64,000 nt of DNA from Rheinheimera texasensis DSM 17496. GTDB taxonomy: Bacteria > Pseudomonadota > Gammaproteobacteria > Enterobacterales > Alteromonadaceae. The stretch is taken from NCBI RefSeq assembly GCF_000711985.1, contig NZ_JONU01000008.1, positions 248,001-312,000 on the forward strand, given 5' to 3'. Position numbers and translations under genes: made by a program. The notes beneath the pieces were generated by a model. It had not been told where the DNA came from and did no database searches. It saw only the letters and a list, made by a program, of their open reading frames with translations. Shown in pieces: positions 45,422 through 54,333 of this stretch. The first letter of the stretch is position 1, and each line of letters begins with the position of its first letter.

Positions 45422-45453
45422 GGTTAAACAGAAAAAAGCGAAGCTTGAAGAAG

Positions 45454-45530
45454 TGGTGGCCCCAGCTGGACTTGAACCAGCGACCAATCGATTATGAGTC
45501 GAGTGCTCTAACCAACTGAGCTATGGGGCC
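45454..45530 (-). tRNA. ileX: tRNA-Ile2 with CAU anticodon (lysidine-modified)
   Basis: Minus-strand, 77 bases including an encoded CCA. Acceptor GGCCCCA pairs with TGGGGCC, D arm GCTC...GAGC, anticodon loop CTCATAA, T arm GCTGG TTCAAGT CCAGC. The anticodon CAU could mean Met, but the acceptor stem, variable region and T arm agree with E. coli tRNA-Ile2 (ileX), not with elongator or initiator tRNA-Met. TilS would convert C34 to lysidine so that it reads AUA. The anticodon stem has one mismatch at its outer pair. Confidence 0.85.
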
Positions 45531-45640
45531 AGCGTGCAGACAGGCGTCTGGTTGGTGAAGCGATGGCAGTATATGGATTTTTTGTTGCCTTGTCACCGCA
45601 CAATCGTCAGTTGAAACAGTTGATTGCTTAAATTTCCGGC

Positions 45641-45671
45641 AAAAAAACAGGCACCCTCGGGTGCCTGTTTT
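45641..45671 (-). terminator. Intrinsic terminator of the rpsU-yqeY-dnaG-rpoD operon
   Basis: CAGGCACC (45648-45655), loop CTCG, GGTGCCTG (45660-45667), with seven A residues before it that become the T tail on the minus strand. It lies 25 bases after the rpoD stop. Confidence 0.9.
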
Positions 45672-45695
45672 ACGACAACTGCGGTTAGACGATTA

Positions 45696-47549
45696 CTATT
45701 CGTCCAGGAAGCTCTTCAGCACTTCTGAGCGGGAAGGGTGGCGCAGCTTACGCAGCGCTTTGGCTTCAATCTGCCGGATCCGCTCACGCGTCACGTCAAA
45801 TTGTTTACCTACTTCTTCCAGCGTATGGTCGGTATTCATATCGATACCAAACCGCATGCGCAGGACCTTGGCTTCACGCGCTGTCAGGCCAGCCAGAACT
45901 TCATTGGTGGCGGCTTTCAGGCTTTCCATTGTGGCTGAATCCAGTGGTGATTCTGAAGAGTTATCTTCAATAAAATCACCCAGATGCGAATCTTCGTCGT
46001 CACCAATCGGTGTTTCCATCGAAATAGGTTCTTTGGCGATTTTCAGCACTTTGCGGATCTTGTCTTCCGGCATGCCCATACGCTCAGACAGTTCTTCCGG
46101 CGATGGCTCACGACCCATTTCCTGCAGCATCTGCCGTGAAATACGGTTCAGCTTGTTGATGGTTTCAATCATGTGTACCGGGATCCGGATAGTCCGGGCC
46201 TGGTCGGCGATAGAGCGGGTAATGGCCTGACGGATCCACCAGGTGGCGTAAGTCGAGAACTTATAGCCACGGCGATATTCGAACTTATCAACTGCTTTCA
46301 TCAAACCGATGTTGCCTTCCTGAATCAAATCAAGGAATTGCAAACCACGGTTGGTGTACTTTTTCGCAATCGAGATCACCAGACGTAAGTTGGCTTCAAC
46401 CATCTCTTTTTTCGCACGGCGCGCTTTGGCTTCACCAATCGACATCCGGCGGTTGATGTCTTTGATTTTGAAAATCGACAGACCGGTTTCTTCTTCAATC
46501 TTGCGCAGCTTGTCGGTTGAACGCACCAGCTCTTCACGCATATCAGCCAGTTTGGCTGAATATGGTTTATTCGCCGCGATTTCAGCGTCAATCCAGGCAC
46601 TGTTATTTTCATTGCCGGTAAAAGATTTCAGGAAGTTCTTCTTCGGCATTTTGGCGTATTCAACGCAATGCTTCATGACGATACGTTCCTGCACACGTAC
46701 GCGGTCCATCATCTCGCGCATGTTTTTGACCAGACGGTCAAATTGTTTTGGTACTAAACGGAAGCAACGGAATACTTCAGACAGTTTGTCGATTTCGATT
46801 TTGGTCTGCGCGTGTTCACGGCCGTTCTCGATGATCGATTTACGGGTGATGTCATATTGTACTCGGAGCTCGCCAAATTTCTCCCGCGCCAGTTCCGGAT
46901 CCGGACCTGTATCGGCTTCGTCAGAGTCACCGTCTTCGCTTTCTTCGTCGTCACCGGAAATATCGGCGTCTTCGTCAGCCAGTTCTTCTTCCGGTACATC
47001 AGAGCCGATGTGAGTAGCTGTTGGCGGCAGATCATCGACTTCATTGGGATCAACAAATGCAGTGACGATGTCGCTTAAACGGATTTCTTCGGCTTCAAAT
47101 TTGTCCCACTGTTCCAGCAGGTAAGTGATGGCTTCCGGGTATTCTGCGACCGACGTTTGCACCTGGTTGATGCCGTCTTCGATGCGTTTAGCGATGTCAA
47201 TTTCGCCTTCGCGGGTCAACAGTTCTACAGTACCCATTTCGCGCATGTACATCCGGACCGGGTCCGTAGTACGACCGAGCTCTTTGTCCACGCTGACCAG
47301 CGCTTGCGCGGCTTCTTCCGCGGCGTCTTCGTCAGGGGTTGCGTCCGACATAATTAAGTCATCTGCATCAGGTGCGGTTTCGCAAACCTGGATGCCCATG
47401 TCGTTAATCATGCGAATAATATCTTCGATCTGGTCAGAGTCGATGATATCTTGTGGAAGGTGATCGTTTACTTCAGCAAAAGTTAAATAACCTTGTTCCT
47501 TACCTTTTAAGATAAGAAGCTTTAATTGCGACTGAGGATTTTGCTCCAT
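45696..47549 (-). CDS. rpoD: RNA polymerase sigma-70 factor RpoD
   Basis: A 617-residue primary sigma factor. Region 1.1 (about 1-80, starting [20 protein letters not shown]), region 1.2 ([20 protein letters not shown]), the acidic non-conserved region (about 165-205, Glu/Asp-rich), region 2 ([20 protein letters not shown], then [17 protein letters not shown]), region 3, and region 4 ([20 protein letters not shown]) are all present. Ends [11 protein letters not shown]. Last gene of the macromolecular synthesis operon; it also has its own extended -10 promoter just upstream. Confidence 0.98.
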   Translation of the reverse strand: MEQNPQSQLKLLILKGKEQGYLTFAEVNDHLPQDIIDSDQIEDIIRMINDMGIQVCETAPDADDLIMSDATPDEDAAEEAAQALVSVDKELGRTTDPVRMYMREMGTVELLTREGEIDIAKRIEDGINQVQTSVAEYPEAITYLLEQWDKFEAEEIRLSDIVTAFVDPNEVDDLPPTATHIGSDVPEEELADEDADISGDDEESEDGDSDEADTGPDPELAREKFGELRVQYDITRKSIIENGREHAQTKIEIDKLSEVFRCFRLVPKQFDRLVKNMREMMDRVRVQERIVMKHCVEYAKMPKKNFLKSFTGNENNSAWIDAEIAANKPYSAKLADMREELVRSTDKLRKIEEETGLSIFKIKDINRRMSIGEAKARRAKKEMVEANLRLVISIAKKYTNRGLQFLDLIQEGNIGLMKAVDKFEYRRGYKFSTYATWWIRQAITRSIADQARTIRIPVHMIETINKLNRISRQMLQEMGREPSPEELSERMGMPEDKIRKVLKIAKEPISMETPIGDDEDSHLGDFIEDNSSESPLDSATMESLKAATNEVLAGLTAREAKVLRMRFGIDMNTDHTLEEVGKQFDVTRERIRQIEAKALRKLRHPSRSEVLKSFLDE

Positions 47550-47601
47550 AGAGGCTGCTCTTCCACCCGATATAGTTAGTTTTCAAAAATGCGAATGCGG
47601 G

Positions 47602-47610
47602 ATTATAACA
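47602..47610 (-). promoter_or_regulatory. Probable rpoD promoter with extended -10 element
   Basis: On the minus strand TGTTATAAT (47610-47602) is a perfect extended -10 (TGnTATAAT). No good -35 element is seen, as expected for this class. Transcription would begin about 45 bases before the rpoD start codon, between dnaG and rpoD. Confidence 0.6.
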
Positions 47611-47653
47611 AAGCGCGGCTTTTCTAGCCAGCAAAGGCCCCACTGCTTCACGG

Positions 47654-49372
47654 TTATTTCGTCTTAAATGCCTTTAGCAACATGGCATATTCCTGACGTT
47701 CGGCCAGACTGAGTTTGCTCAGCTGGTCTTTGCGTTGTAAGGCTTCCAGCCGTTGCTGCAGATACTGGTCTTCAATAGCTCTGAAGGTATCCAGAAAATC
47801 CGCAGTTAATTGTTCATCCGCTACCTGATGTTCCCATAACGCCAGTTTGCTCAGAATGTTGTACTCGACGGCGCCGCGCCAGTGTTCCAGCAACTGTGCT
47901 GTAGTCAAGTCTGGCTGTTCCAGTAACTTGTGCTGCAGCGCCAGCAAAATTTCAATGCCCGGCAAATTGGCCTGCGCCAACTCCGGCGCTTGCGGCATCA
48001 CGGCAGCCAAAGCCGGATGCTGCAGCAGCAAAGCGATAGCCCTGCGCATTGGTGTGATTTTAGTCGCCGTCGTCACCGCCGGATTGGTTTTTGCTGTTTT
48101 TACTTGTGTCGGCGAGCTGCGTGGTCTGCCAACTAAATTTGCCAGGCGCTCCTGCAAGGTATCGCGATAAAACTCGCTGGGCACCTGCTGTATGAGTTCG
48201 TTAGCCCTGTTCCACAAGGCGGATTTGCCGGCATCGCTGTTGACGTCCATTTCGGCTAACAAGTGTTCAAACAGATAATTACTCAATGATTGTGCTTGCT
48301 GCAGGCGACTGACAAAGGCGTCTTTGCCTTCTTTACGTACCAGCGTATCCGGGTCTTCGCCATCCGGTAAAAACACAAATTTCAGTTCAACACCATCTTT
48401 CAGATGAGGTAACGCGCTTTGCAGTGCACGCCAAGCGGCGTCACGACCGGCACGGTCTCCGTCATAACAGCACACTACAGTCGGCGTATAGCGAAACATC
48501 GTTTGCATATGATCGCCGGTCGTGGCTGTGCCGAGGCAGGCGACCGCAAACTCGATGCCGAACTGCGATAATGCAACTACATCCATATAGCCTTCTACGA
48601 CCAGCAACATCGATAAACGTTCCTGCTGCTGGCGTGCTTCATAAAGACCATACAGTTCGCGGCCTTTGTGGAATAGGCGGGTTTCCGGTGAATTCAAATA
48701 CTTAGGCGTGCCGTCGCCCAAGACCCTGCCACCAAAACCGATAACCCGGCCACGTTTATCGCGGATAGGAAACATCAGGCGGTCGCGGAAAAAGTCGTAT
48801 TCCCGGCCGTTATCATTACGGTTGGTCAGTTTCAGCTCAAACAGCTGATCACGACCAGCGCGCGTCGTAGCCAGTTGTTTGAGCAGTAAATCCCAGCTAT
48901 CCGGGGCATAACCGATGCCGTATTTCTGAATGGTGTCGGCCGATAATCCGCGTTTGGCAACGTAGGCGAGGGCACTTTCACTATTTTGCAGTTGCGCCTG
49001 ATAAATTTTTGCCGCTTTTTCCATCTGGCTGTAATCATCAGCACTGCCTTGCTGGTAGGCTTTTTGACCACCCTCACGCGGTACTTCCAGATGATGCATT
49101 TTGGCCAGTTCTTCAATAGCCTCGACAAATTCAAGTTGTTCAAACGCCATCATAAAACTGATGGCATTGCCGTGCGCGCCGCAGCCGAAACAATGATAAA
49201 ACTGTTTGTCAGCGCTGACGGTAAAAGAAGGGGATTTTTCGCTGTGGAATGGGCAGCAGGCCGCGTAGTTTTTACCGGCTTTTTTCAGCGGAACGCGCTG
49301 ATCAATCAGCTCGACGATGTCGGTACGGGCCAACAGGTCGTCAATAAAGGGTCTTGGGATTTGTCCTGCCAC
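47654..49372 (-). CDS. dnaG: DNA primase DnaG
   Basis: A 572-residue primase. Zinc-binding domain with CPFH, CFGCGAHG (CHC2 type) at about 40-64; RNA polymerase core with Toprim motifs (VVEGYMDVVALSQFG, CYDGDRAGRDAAW and DGEDPDTLVRKEG); C-terminal helicase-binding domain (about 430-572) that contacts DnaB. It makes RNA primers for replication. Position between yqeY and rpoD is the classical arrangement. The 110 bases upstream hold no feature I can name. Confidence 0.98.
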   Translation of the reverse strand: MAGQIPRPFIDDLLARTDIVELIDQRVPLKKAGKNYAACCPFHSEKSPSFTVSADKQFYHCFGCGAHGNAISFMMAFEQLEFVEAIEELAKMHHLEVPREGGQKAYQQGSADDYSQMEKAAKIYQAQLQNSESALAYVAKRGLSADTIQKYGIGYAPDSWDLLLKQLATTRAGRDQLFELKLTNRNDNGREYDFFRDRLMFPIRDKRGRVIGFGGRVLGDGTPKYLNSPETRLFHKGRELYGLYEARQQQERLSMLLVVEGYMDVVALSQFGIEFAVACLGTATTGDHMQTMFRYTPTVVCCYDGDRAGRDAAWRALQSALPHLKDGVELKFVFLPDGEDPDTLVRKEGKDAFVSRLQQAQSLSNYLFEHLLAEMDVNSDAGKSALWNRANELIQQVPSEFYRDTLQERLANLVGRPRSSPTQVKTAKTNPAVTTATKITPMRRAIALLLQHPALAAVMPQAPELAQANLPGIEILLALQHKLLEQPDLTTAQLLEHWRGAVEYNILSKLALWEHQVADEQLTADFLDTFRAIEDQYLQQRLEALQRKDQLSKLSLAERQEYAMLLKAFKTK

Positions 49373-49482
49373 CTTTTTCCTTCCTGCTCAAGTGCTTATG
49401 CCAGAAAAAGACAAACCGTGCGCGAGGGCACGGTGTTGCAGTTTGCAGCTGAATATGGTGACAGACCTGGTTGTTTCGCGAT

Positions 49483-49926
49483 TTAGCTTAATCGGGATTT
49501 GACTAAGCCGCTCAGCGCACCCATGTCGGTACGGCCTTGCGCTTGTGGTTTCAACCACGCCATCACTTTTGCCATGTCCTGCATGCCAGCTGCGCCTGTT
49601 GCATTGATGGCCTGCGTTAACAGGTCATCCAGCTCGGCAGCTGTCAGGGCTTGTGGCAGAAACTGCTCGATCACGGCGATTTCAGCCAACTCAGTGTCGG
49701 CTAAATCTTGTCTGCCGGCAGCGAGATATTGCGACGTCGATTCTTTACGCTGCTTGACCATCTTGGTTAATACAGCCAGAACGTTCGGATCGTCGGGTTG
49801 GATTTGCGCGTCAATCTGGCGTTGTTTGATCTCAGCCAGTGCCATGCGGATAGTGCCAAGACGTACTTTGTCTTTGGCCCGCATGGCGTCTTTCTGCGCT
49901 TCCTGAAGTTGCTCGAGCAGAGCCAT
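49483..49926 (-). CDS. yqeY: GatB/YqeY domain protein
   Basis: A 147-residue protein of the GatB/YqeY family, resembling the tail domain of the amidotransferase GatB. Typical blocks are MRAKDKVRLGTIRMALAEIK, EIAVIEQFLPQALT and DMAKVMAWLKPQAQGRTDMG. The function of stand-alone YqeY is unsettled; a tRNA-related role is inferred from the GatB tail. It lies 18 bases after rpsU and before dnaG, as in Vibrio and Shewanella. Confidence 0.92.
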   Translation of the reverse strand: MALLEQLQEAQKDAMRAKDKVRLGTIRMALAEIKQRQIDAQIQPDDPNVLAVLTKMVKQRKESTSQYLAAGRQDLADTELAEIAVIEQFLPQALTAAELDDLLTQAINATGAAGMQDMAKVMAWLKPQAQGRTDMGALSGLVKSRLS

Positions 49927-49944
49927 AGTCAGCGGTAACAGGTC

Positions 49945-50160
49945 TTAGTAAAGCTTGATGCGACGAGCGTTTTCGCGTGACAGCTTCTTCATGTGACGTT
50001 TCACAGCAGCAGCTTTTTTACGCTTACGAACCCAAGTTGGCTTCTCAAAGAACTCTTTAGCGCGAACGTCAGCCAGAACACCGGCTTTTTCGCAAGAGCG
50101 TTTGAAACGACGTAATGCTACGTCAAACGGTTCGTTCTCTTTCACTTTCACTACAGGCAT
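49945..50160 (-). CDS. rpsU: 30S ribosomal protein S21
   Basis: A 71-residue bS21 protein, nearly the same as the E. coli protein: [20 protein letters not shown], then [19 protein letters not shown] and ending ARRIKLY. S21 is needed for initiation on natural mRNAs. First gene of rpsU-yqeY-dnaG-rpoD; a good sigma-70 promoter is seen 75-104 bases upstream. tsaD runs in the opposite direction, as in E. coli. Confidence 0.98.
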   Translation of the reverse strand: MPVVKVKENEPFDVALRRFKRSCEKAGVLADVRAKEFFEKPTWVRKRKKAAAVKRHMKKLSRENARRIKLY

Positions 50161-50234
50161 TAAAATCTCACCTCGGTTGATAGGACACCGCGACCCGGTC
50201 AGCGGCTAACCAATACGTTTAAAAATGGTGCGGC

Positions 50235-50264
50235 ATTTTACTCAAAGAGCGACGATAAAGTAAA
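50235..50264 (-). promoter_or_regulatory. Probable rpsU operon promoter
   Basis: Minus strand TTTACT (50264-50259), 18-base spacer, TAAAAT (50240-50235). Starts near 50228, giving a leader of about 68 bases. Confidence 0.5.
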
Positions 50265-50343
50265 GCGATTTGGTGGGTGACTGGTGCTGAATGGCTAAAA
50301 CCGTTACAATCCGCGGCTTTGGGCCTGTTGCCAGAGGATATTC

Positions 50344-51357
50344 ATGCGGGTTTTAGGTATCGAAACATCCTGTGATGAGACCGGAATTGCGATCTTTGAT
50401 ACGGAAAAAGGCCTGATGAGCCACATTGTTTACAGCCAGATCCCAATACACGCGGACTACGGCGGTGTAGTCCCTGAACTGGCGAGCCGCGATCATATCA
50501 GAAAAACCCTGCCGTTAGTCAAACAAGCTTTGGCTGAGGCTGGTTGTGGCGCCAGCTCTATCGATGGCGTCGCATATACTGCGGGCCCTGGTCTCGCCGG
50601 TGCATTGCTCGTCGGTGCTGCGATTGGCCGTAGTCTGGCCTTTGCCTGGGGTAAGCCGGCTTTGGCTGTGCATCACATGGAAGGCCATTTGCTGGCACCG
50701 ATGCTGGAAGCCAATGCACCACAGTTTCCGTTTCTGGCCTTATTGGTTTCAGGGGGGCACACACAGCTGGTGCGGGTCGATGGGATTGGCCGATATCAGT
50801 TACTCGGTGAGTCTATTGATGATGCGGCCGGTGAAGCCTTTGATAAAACCGCCAAACTGATGGGGCTGGATTATCCCGGCGGGCCATTGCTTGCCAAACT
50901 GGCAACTTTGGGCGATGCCAAAAAATATCCGTTTCCACGGCCAATGACTGACAGGCCCGGCCTTGATTTCAGCTTTAGCGGGTTAAAAACTGCAGCAGCC
51001 AATGTCATTGCTGCTGAGGGAAAAACGCCGCAGGTACAGGCCGATATCGCTGCATCATTTCAGCAGGCCGTAGTCGATACGCTGGTGTTAAAATGTCGCC
51101 GTGCATTAAAAGAAACTGGCCTGAAACGGTTAGTTGTGGCCGGTGGCGTCAGTGCGAATCAGTCGCTACGGCTGCAACTGGCGGACCTGATGCAATCGAT
51201 GAAAGGTGAAGTGTTTTATCCGGGCAAAGAATTCTGCACCGATAATGGTGCCATGATTGCTTATGCCGGCTGGCAGCGACTAAGAGCAGGCCAAGCGCAG
51301 GATCTGTCGATTGGCGTGACACCACGCTGGCCGATGCAACAGCTGCCGCCGGTCTGA
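50344..51357 (+). CDS. tsaD: tRNA N6-threonylcarbamoyladenosine synthase subunit TsaD
   Basis: A 337-residue ASKHA-fold protein that transfers the threonylcarbamoyl group to A37 of ANN-decoding tRNAs, together with TsaB and TsaE. It starts [19 protein letters not shown]; the metal ligands lie in [10 protein letters not shown], and further blocks are [24 protein letters not shown] and [12 protein letters not shown]. Essential and single copy. Note that one substrate class includes tRNA-Ile, and a tRNA-Ile2 gene is in this window, though the linkage is probably accidental. Confidence 0.98.
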   Translation: MRVLGIETSCDETGIAIFDTEKGLMSHIVYSQIPIHADYGGVVPELASRDHIRKTLPLVKQALAEAGCGASSIDGVAYTAGPGLAGALLVGAAIGRSLAFAWGKPALAVHHMEGHLLAPMLEANAPQFPFLALLVSGGHTQLVRVDGIGRYQLLGESIDDAAGEAFDKTAKLMGLDYPGGPLLAKLATLGDAKKYPFPRPMTDRPGLDFSFSGLKTAAANVIAAEGKTPQVQADIAASFQQAVVDTLVLKCRRALKETGLKRLVVAGGVSANQSLRLQLADLMQSMKGEVFYPGKEFCTDNGAMIAYAGWQRLRAGQAQDLSIGVTPRWPMQQLPPV

Positions 51358-51367
51358 CAAATTCACC

Positions 51368-51397
51368 AAAAAAACGCCTGAAAATTCAGGCGTTTTT
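51368..51397. terminator. Bidirectional terminator between tsaD and plsY
   Basis: ACGCCTGA (51374-51381), loop AAAT, TCAGGCGT (51386-51393) with A tract before and T tract after. Serves both converging genes. Confidence 0.9.
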
Positions 51398-52003
51398 CTA
51401 TTCTTTTGGCCGCTTGGTTTTGTCCCAGACCTTGGATTCAGTGCCGTGCCACAACCGCAATAAGTTTTGCCGGTGGCGGAACACAATCAGAATACTGAGC
51501 ATTAATACTGGGATAGTATACAAAGGCTTGATAAACCAGGTGAAAATAGGCGCCAGGCTCACGGTGACAATGGCGGCAAACGAAGAGTACCCAGTTGCCC
51601 CAATCAAAATGATCCAGGTGGCGATCAATAAACCCGCTAAATCGAGTCCAATCGGCATCATAGTGCCAAAAGCTGTTGCAACGGCTTTACCGCCTTTAAA
51701 ACCAAAAAACAACGGATAGATGTGACCGAGACAAGCACAAATCGCAATCATGCCCAGATAAAAAGCTTCTATTTTCAGGAAATAAGAACCCCAGACCGGG
51801 ATAGTGCCTTTTAGCACGTCGAACAGCAGCACCAGCACAGCGGGCAGGGTGCCGCCAAGGCGCAGGACGTTGGTTGCTCCGGGATTGCCAGAACCGTGCA
51901 GGCGCGGATCGGGCAGGCGAAATAATTTGCTAACAATCACCGCAGATGACACTGAGCCACAGAGATAGGCTAACAGCATCATCCCGCCAATCAGCGGGGT
52001 CAT
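51398..52003 (-). CDS. plsY: Acyl-phosphate:glycerol-3-phosphate acyltransferase PlsY
   Basis: A 201-residue integral membrane enzyme making lysophosphatidic acid from acyl-phosphate. The three conserved loops are visible: [20 protein letters not shown] with [30 protein letters not shown] (glycine-rich acyl-phosphate loop), and the C-terminal [13 protein letters not shown] (E. coli-type). Five membrane helices. It sits divergently from folB, next to tsaD, the usual gammaproteobacterial arrangement. Confidence 0.96.
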   Translation of the reverse strand: MTPLIGGMMLLAYLCGSVSSAVIVSKLFRLPDPRLHGSGNPGATNVLRLGGTLPAVLVLLFDVLKGTIPVWGSYFLKIEAFYLGMIAICACLGHIYPLFFGFKGGKAVATAFGTMMPIGLDLAGLLIATWIILIGATGYSSFAAIVTVSLAPIFTWFIKPLYTIPVLMLSILIVFRHRQNLLRLWHGTESKVWDKTKRPKE

Positions 52004-52154
52004 TAATGAAGTTCCTCAGTTATTGATTTTGCGTTAAAATCCGCCTTTACCGGCGGGGCCGGAGGCGAGGCGCTCAGATTATAGACTTTTCATATCTTTG
52101 CCTATCCGACCAGCCCATGAATCTCCAGTTTCTTTATAACAGCGGAATAATCTG

Positions 52155-52508
52155 ATGGATATCGTTTTTGTCAAACAACTGGCGATTGATGCTGTGATCG
52201 GCGTTTACGAATGGGAAAAAACGATTCAACAGCGGCTGTTTTTCGATTTGGAACTGACCACAGACATTCGTGCCGCGGCCAGCGACGACGATTTACGTCT
52301 GACGCTGGATTATGCAGTGGTTTGTCAACGCGTTACAGCTCTGGTACAGGCTGAACCGGTCGAGTTGATTGAAACATTGGCTGAACGGATCGCCGCAATG
52401 TTGTTGCAGGAATTTGCCACCAGTCGGGTGCAGGTTCAGGTAGACAAACCCGGCGCAGTGCCTGCGGCCCAGACTGTTGGTGTCCGCATTACCCGGAGCC
52501 GTCAGTGA
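52155..52508 (+). CDS. folB: Dihydroneopterin aldolase
   Basis: A 117-residue aldolase/epimerase of folate biosynthesis; begins MDIVFVKQLAIDAVIGVYEW-type with the conserved GVYEWE, LDYAVVCQRV and ELIETLAERIA. The lysine in VQVDKPGAV near the C-terminus is the catalytic one. Products feed folK, which overlaps by one base (TGATG). The 150 bases upstream contain the divergent promoters for plsY and folB, with no element I can assign precisely. Confidence 0.95.
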   Translation: MDIVFVKQLAIDAVIGVYEWEKTIQQRLFFDLELTTDIRAAASDDDLRLTLDYAVVCQRVTALVQAEPVELIETLAERIAAMLLQEFATSRVQVQVDKPGAVPAAQTVGVRITRSRQ

Positions 52509-52990
52509 TGGCCAGAATTTACATCAGTGTTGGCAGTAACATCCAGCGCGAAACTAATATTCGCGGTGCAGTCGCTGAGTTAGCGCAAGCTTTTGGGCCT
52601 CTGTTATTGTCCTCTGTCTATGAAAGCGAAGCCGTCGGTTTTGTCGGAGACGCTTTTTACAACCTGGTCGTTGGTGCAGACACCTGCCTGGATGTCGCCG
52701 CAGTTGTCAGTGTGTGTAAGCAAATTGAGGACAATTATGGCCGGGTGCGTGATGGAGTGAAGTATTGTGGCCGCAGTCTGGATCTGGATCTGTTGACTTA
52801 TGACCAGTTGATAAGTACTGAACCTGTTGAATTACCGCGCGCTGAGATCCTGCAAAACGCTTTTGTGCTGCAACCGCTGGCTGAATTAGCGCCTGACACG
52901 TTACATCCGCTCACACAACAGTCTTATGCTGCCTTATGGCAAGCCTACCGGGTGCCGCAAAAACTGTGGATTGTGCCTTTCGAGTTTTAA
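52508..52990 (+). CDS. folK: 2-amino-4-hydroxy-6-hydroxymethyldihydropteridine pyrophosphokinase
   Basis: A 160-residue kinase transferring pyrophosphate from ATP to the pterin. IYISVGSNIQRETNIRGAV is the N-terminal loop and GRSLDLDLLTYD the ATP/magnesium motif (normally RTLDLDLLLY). The sequence is the short form related to Shewanella/Vibrio second folK copies (the tyr/His positions of the canonical PRTLDLDIL are CGRSLDLDL here), so a paralogue elsewhere is possible. Start ATG 52508 overlaps the folB stop. Confidence 0.9.
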   Translation: MARIYISVGSNIQRETNIRGAVAELAQAFGPLLLSSVYESEAVGFVGDAFYNLVVGADTCLDVAAVVSVCKQIEDNYGRVRDGVKYCGRSLDLDLLTYDQLISTEPVELPRAEILQNAFVLQPLAELAPDTLHPLTQQSYAALWQAYRVPQKLWIVPFEF

Positions 52991-53197
52991 TGCGGGCTAA
53001 AGCCCGGCACGTTTCCTGTTGCTGAATTTGAGACGCCATTAACAGCTATTTACATTTATGTGGCGGCTTTTTGTGCGTTTCTCTGTCGTGGACTGCGATA
53101 AACCGTGTTATTTTATACAGGTGTTTTTCGGTGGTTTCCCAATGAGTCCTGAAATCACCTGACACACCCCCCTTATAACGCAACCTTGGCTCTTAAT

Positions 53198-54313
53198 ATG
53201 AAAATCCTGAAACCTGTGTTGATGTCTCTTGTGATCACCGCTGTGCTGGTCGGTACCGTCGTTGCCGTCAAAATGGACCAGTTTAGTGTGATGGCCGAAG
53301 GTGGTGGCCAGATACAACCACCGGAAACAGTCTCTGTCTTTGTTGCTGCTGAGCAACAATGGCCCAATACCTATACAGCTATCGGTACTGTCGAAGCAGA
53401 TGAAGGCATCATGATTTCTGCACAAGTGCCTGGCAAAGTGAAAAGAATTACCTTTCAGTCCGGTGCTGAAGTCAAAGCCGGCGATGTGCTGATTGAGCAG
53501 GAATCGATTAATGAAGCGGCGCAGTTAAATGCGGCGCAAGCCCGCTTAAAACTGGCCAAAACCAGCTATCAGCGCATCAAAGAGCTGAAAACCAACAAAC
53601 TCGCCAGTCAGAGTGAACTGGATACCGCCCTGCAACAAGTCGAATCGGCACAGGGTGATGTCGATGATTTAAACGCCACCTTACAGAAAAAACTGATCCG
53701 AGCTCCATTTGATGGCCGCGTGGGTATCCGTCAGGTCGACCTGGGCACAGATTTGCAGGTCGGCACTGCCATTGTATCGCTGCAGGCAACCAACCGAGTG
53801 CGGGTGAATTTCCCGGTTCCGCAGGACTGGCTGAGTCAGATGAACACCGGGCTGCCGGTCGAAGTCGCCACCGGCGGCCGCACTAATCAAGTTGTGACAG
53901 GGGTTGTGACGGCGATCGGTACTGAAATTCATCCGGAAACCCGCAACGTCACAGTGCAGTCGTCGCTGGACAATGCCAGCAAATCGCTGGTGCCAGGCAT
54001 GGCGGTAACCACCACAGTGACCCTTAGTGACCCGCACACAGTGTTAGCAGTCCCAGCCGCATCCATCATTTATGCGCCTTACGGTGATACGCTGTTTGTC
54101 GTCGATGAAAAAGACGGAAAGTTAGTTGCCCGTCAGCAATTTATCCAGACCGGCAAGGCGCTCGGTGACTTTATTGAAGTGGCCAAAGGCTTAAAGGCCG
54201 GTGAAAAAGTTGTCAGTGCTGGCGCTTTTAAATTGTTTAACAACCAGGCTGTGGTGATTGGCACTAAACCAACACCGGAATTCAAAGCTAATCCAACGCC
54301 AACTGACAGTTAA
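53198..54313 (+). CDS. RND efflux periplasmic adaptor (membrane fusion) protein
   Basis: A 371-residue adaptor. N-terminal membrane anchor or signal (ILKPVLMSLVITAVLVGTVV), a biotinyl-lipoyl half (ISAQVPGKVKRITFQSGAEV and the later LIRAPFDGRVGIRQVDLGTD), a helical hairpin between them (about 105-160), and a beta-barrel plus membrane-proximal domain. It bridges the RND pump encoded next and an outer membrane channel, which is not encoded here. ATG at 53198 has a poor ribosome binding site; the TTG at 53186 is an alternative. The pump gene starts 20 bases after the stop. Confidence 0.92.
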   Translation: MKILKPVLMSLVITAVLVGTVVAVKMDQFSVMAEGGGQIQPPETVSVFVAAEQQWPNTYTAIGTVEADEGIMISAQVPGKVKRITFQSGAEVKAGDVLIEQESINEAAQLNAAQARLKLAKTSYQRIKELKTNKLASQSELDTALQQVESAQGDVDDLNATLQKKLIRAPFDGRVGIRQVDLGTDLQVGTAIVSLQATNRVRVNFPVPQDWLSQMNTGLPVEVATGGRTNQVVTGVVTAIGTEIHPETRNVTVQSSLDNASKSLVPGMAVTTTVTLSDPHTVLAVPAASIIYAPYGDTLFVVDEKDGKLVARQQFIQTGKALGDFIEVAKGLKAGEKVVSAGAFKLFNNQAVVIGTKPTPEFKANPTPTDS

Positions 54314-54333
54314 GGCGCCACAGGCAGGTTTGT

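Noticed and set aside
45454-45530. Reading the CAU tRNA as tRNA-Met
   Set aside because: The acceptor stem and T arm agree with E. coli tRNA-Ile2 (ileX) rather than with tRNA-Met.
46351-47013. 220-codon plus-strand frame opposite rpoD
   Set aside because: Serine/arginine-rich antisense shadow of rpoD with no start signal.
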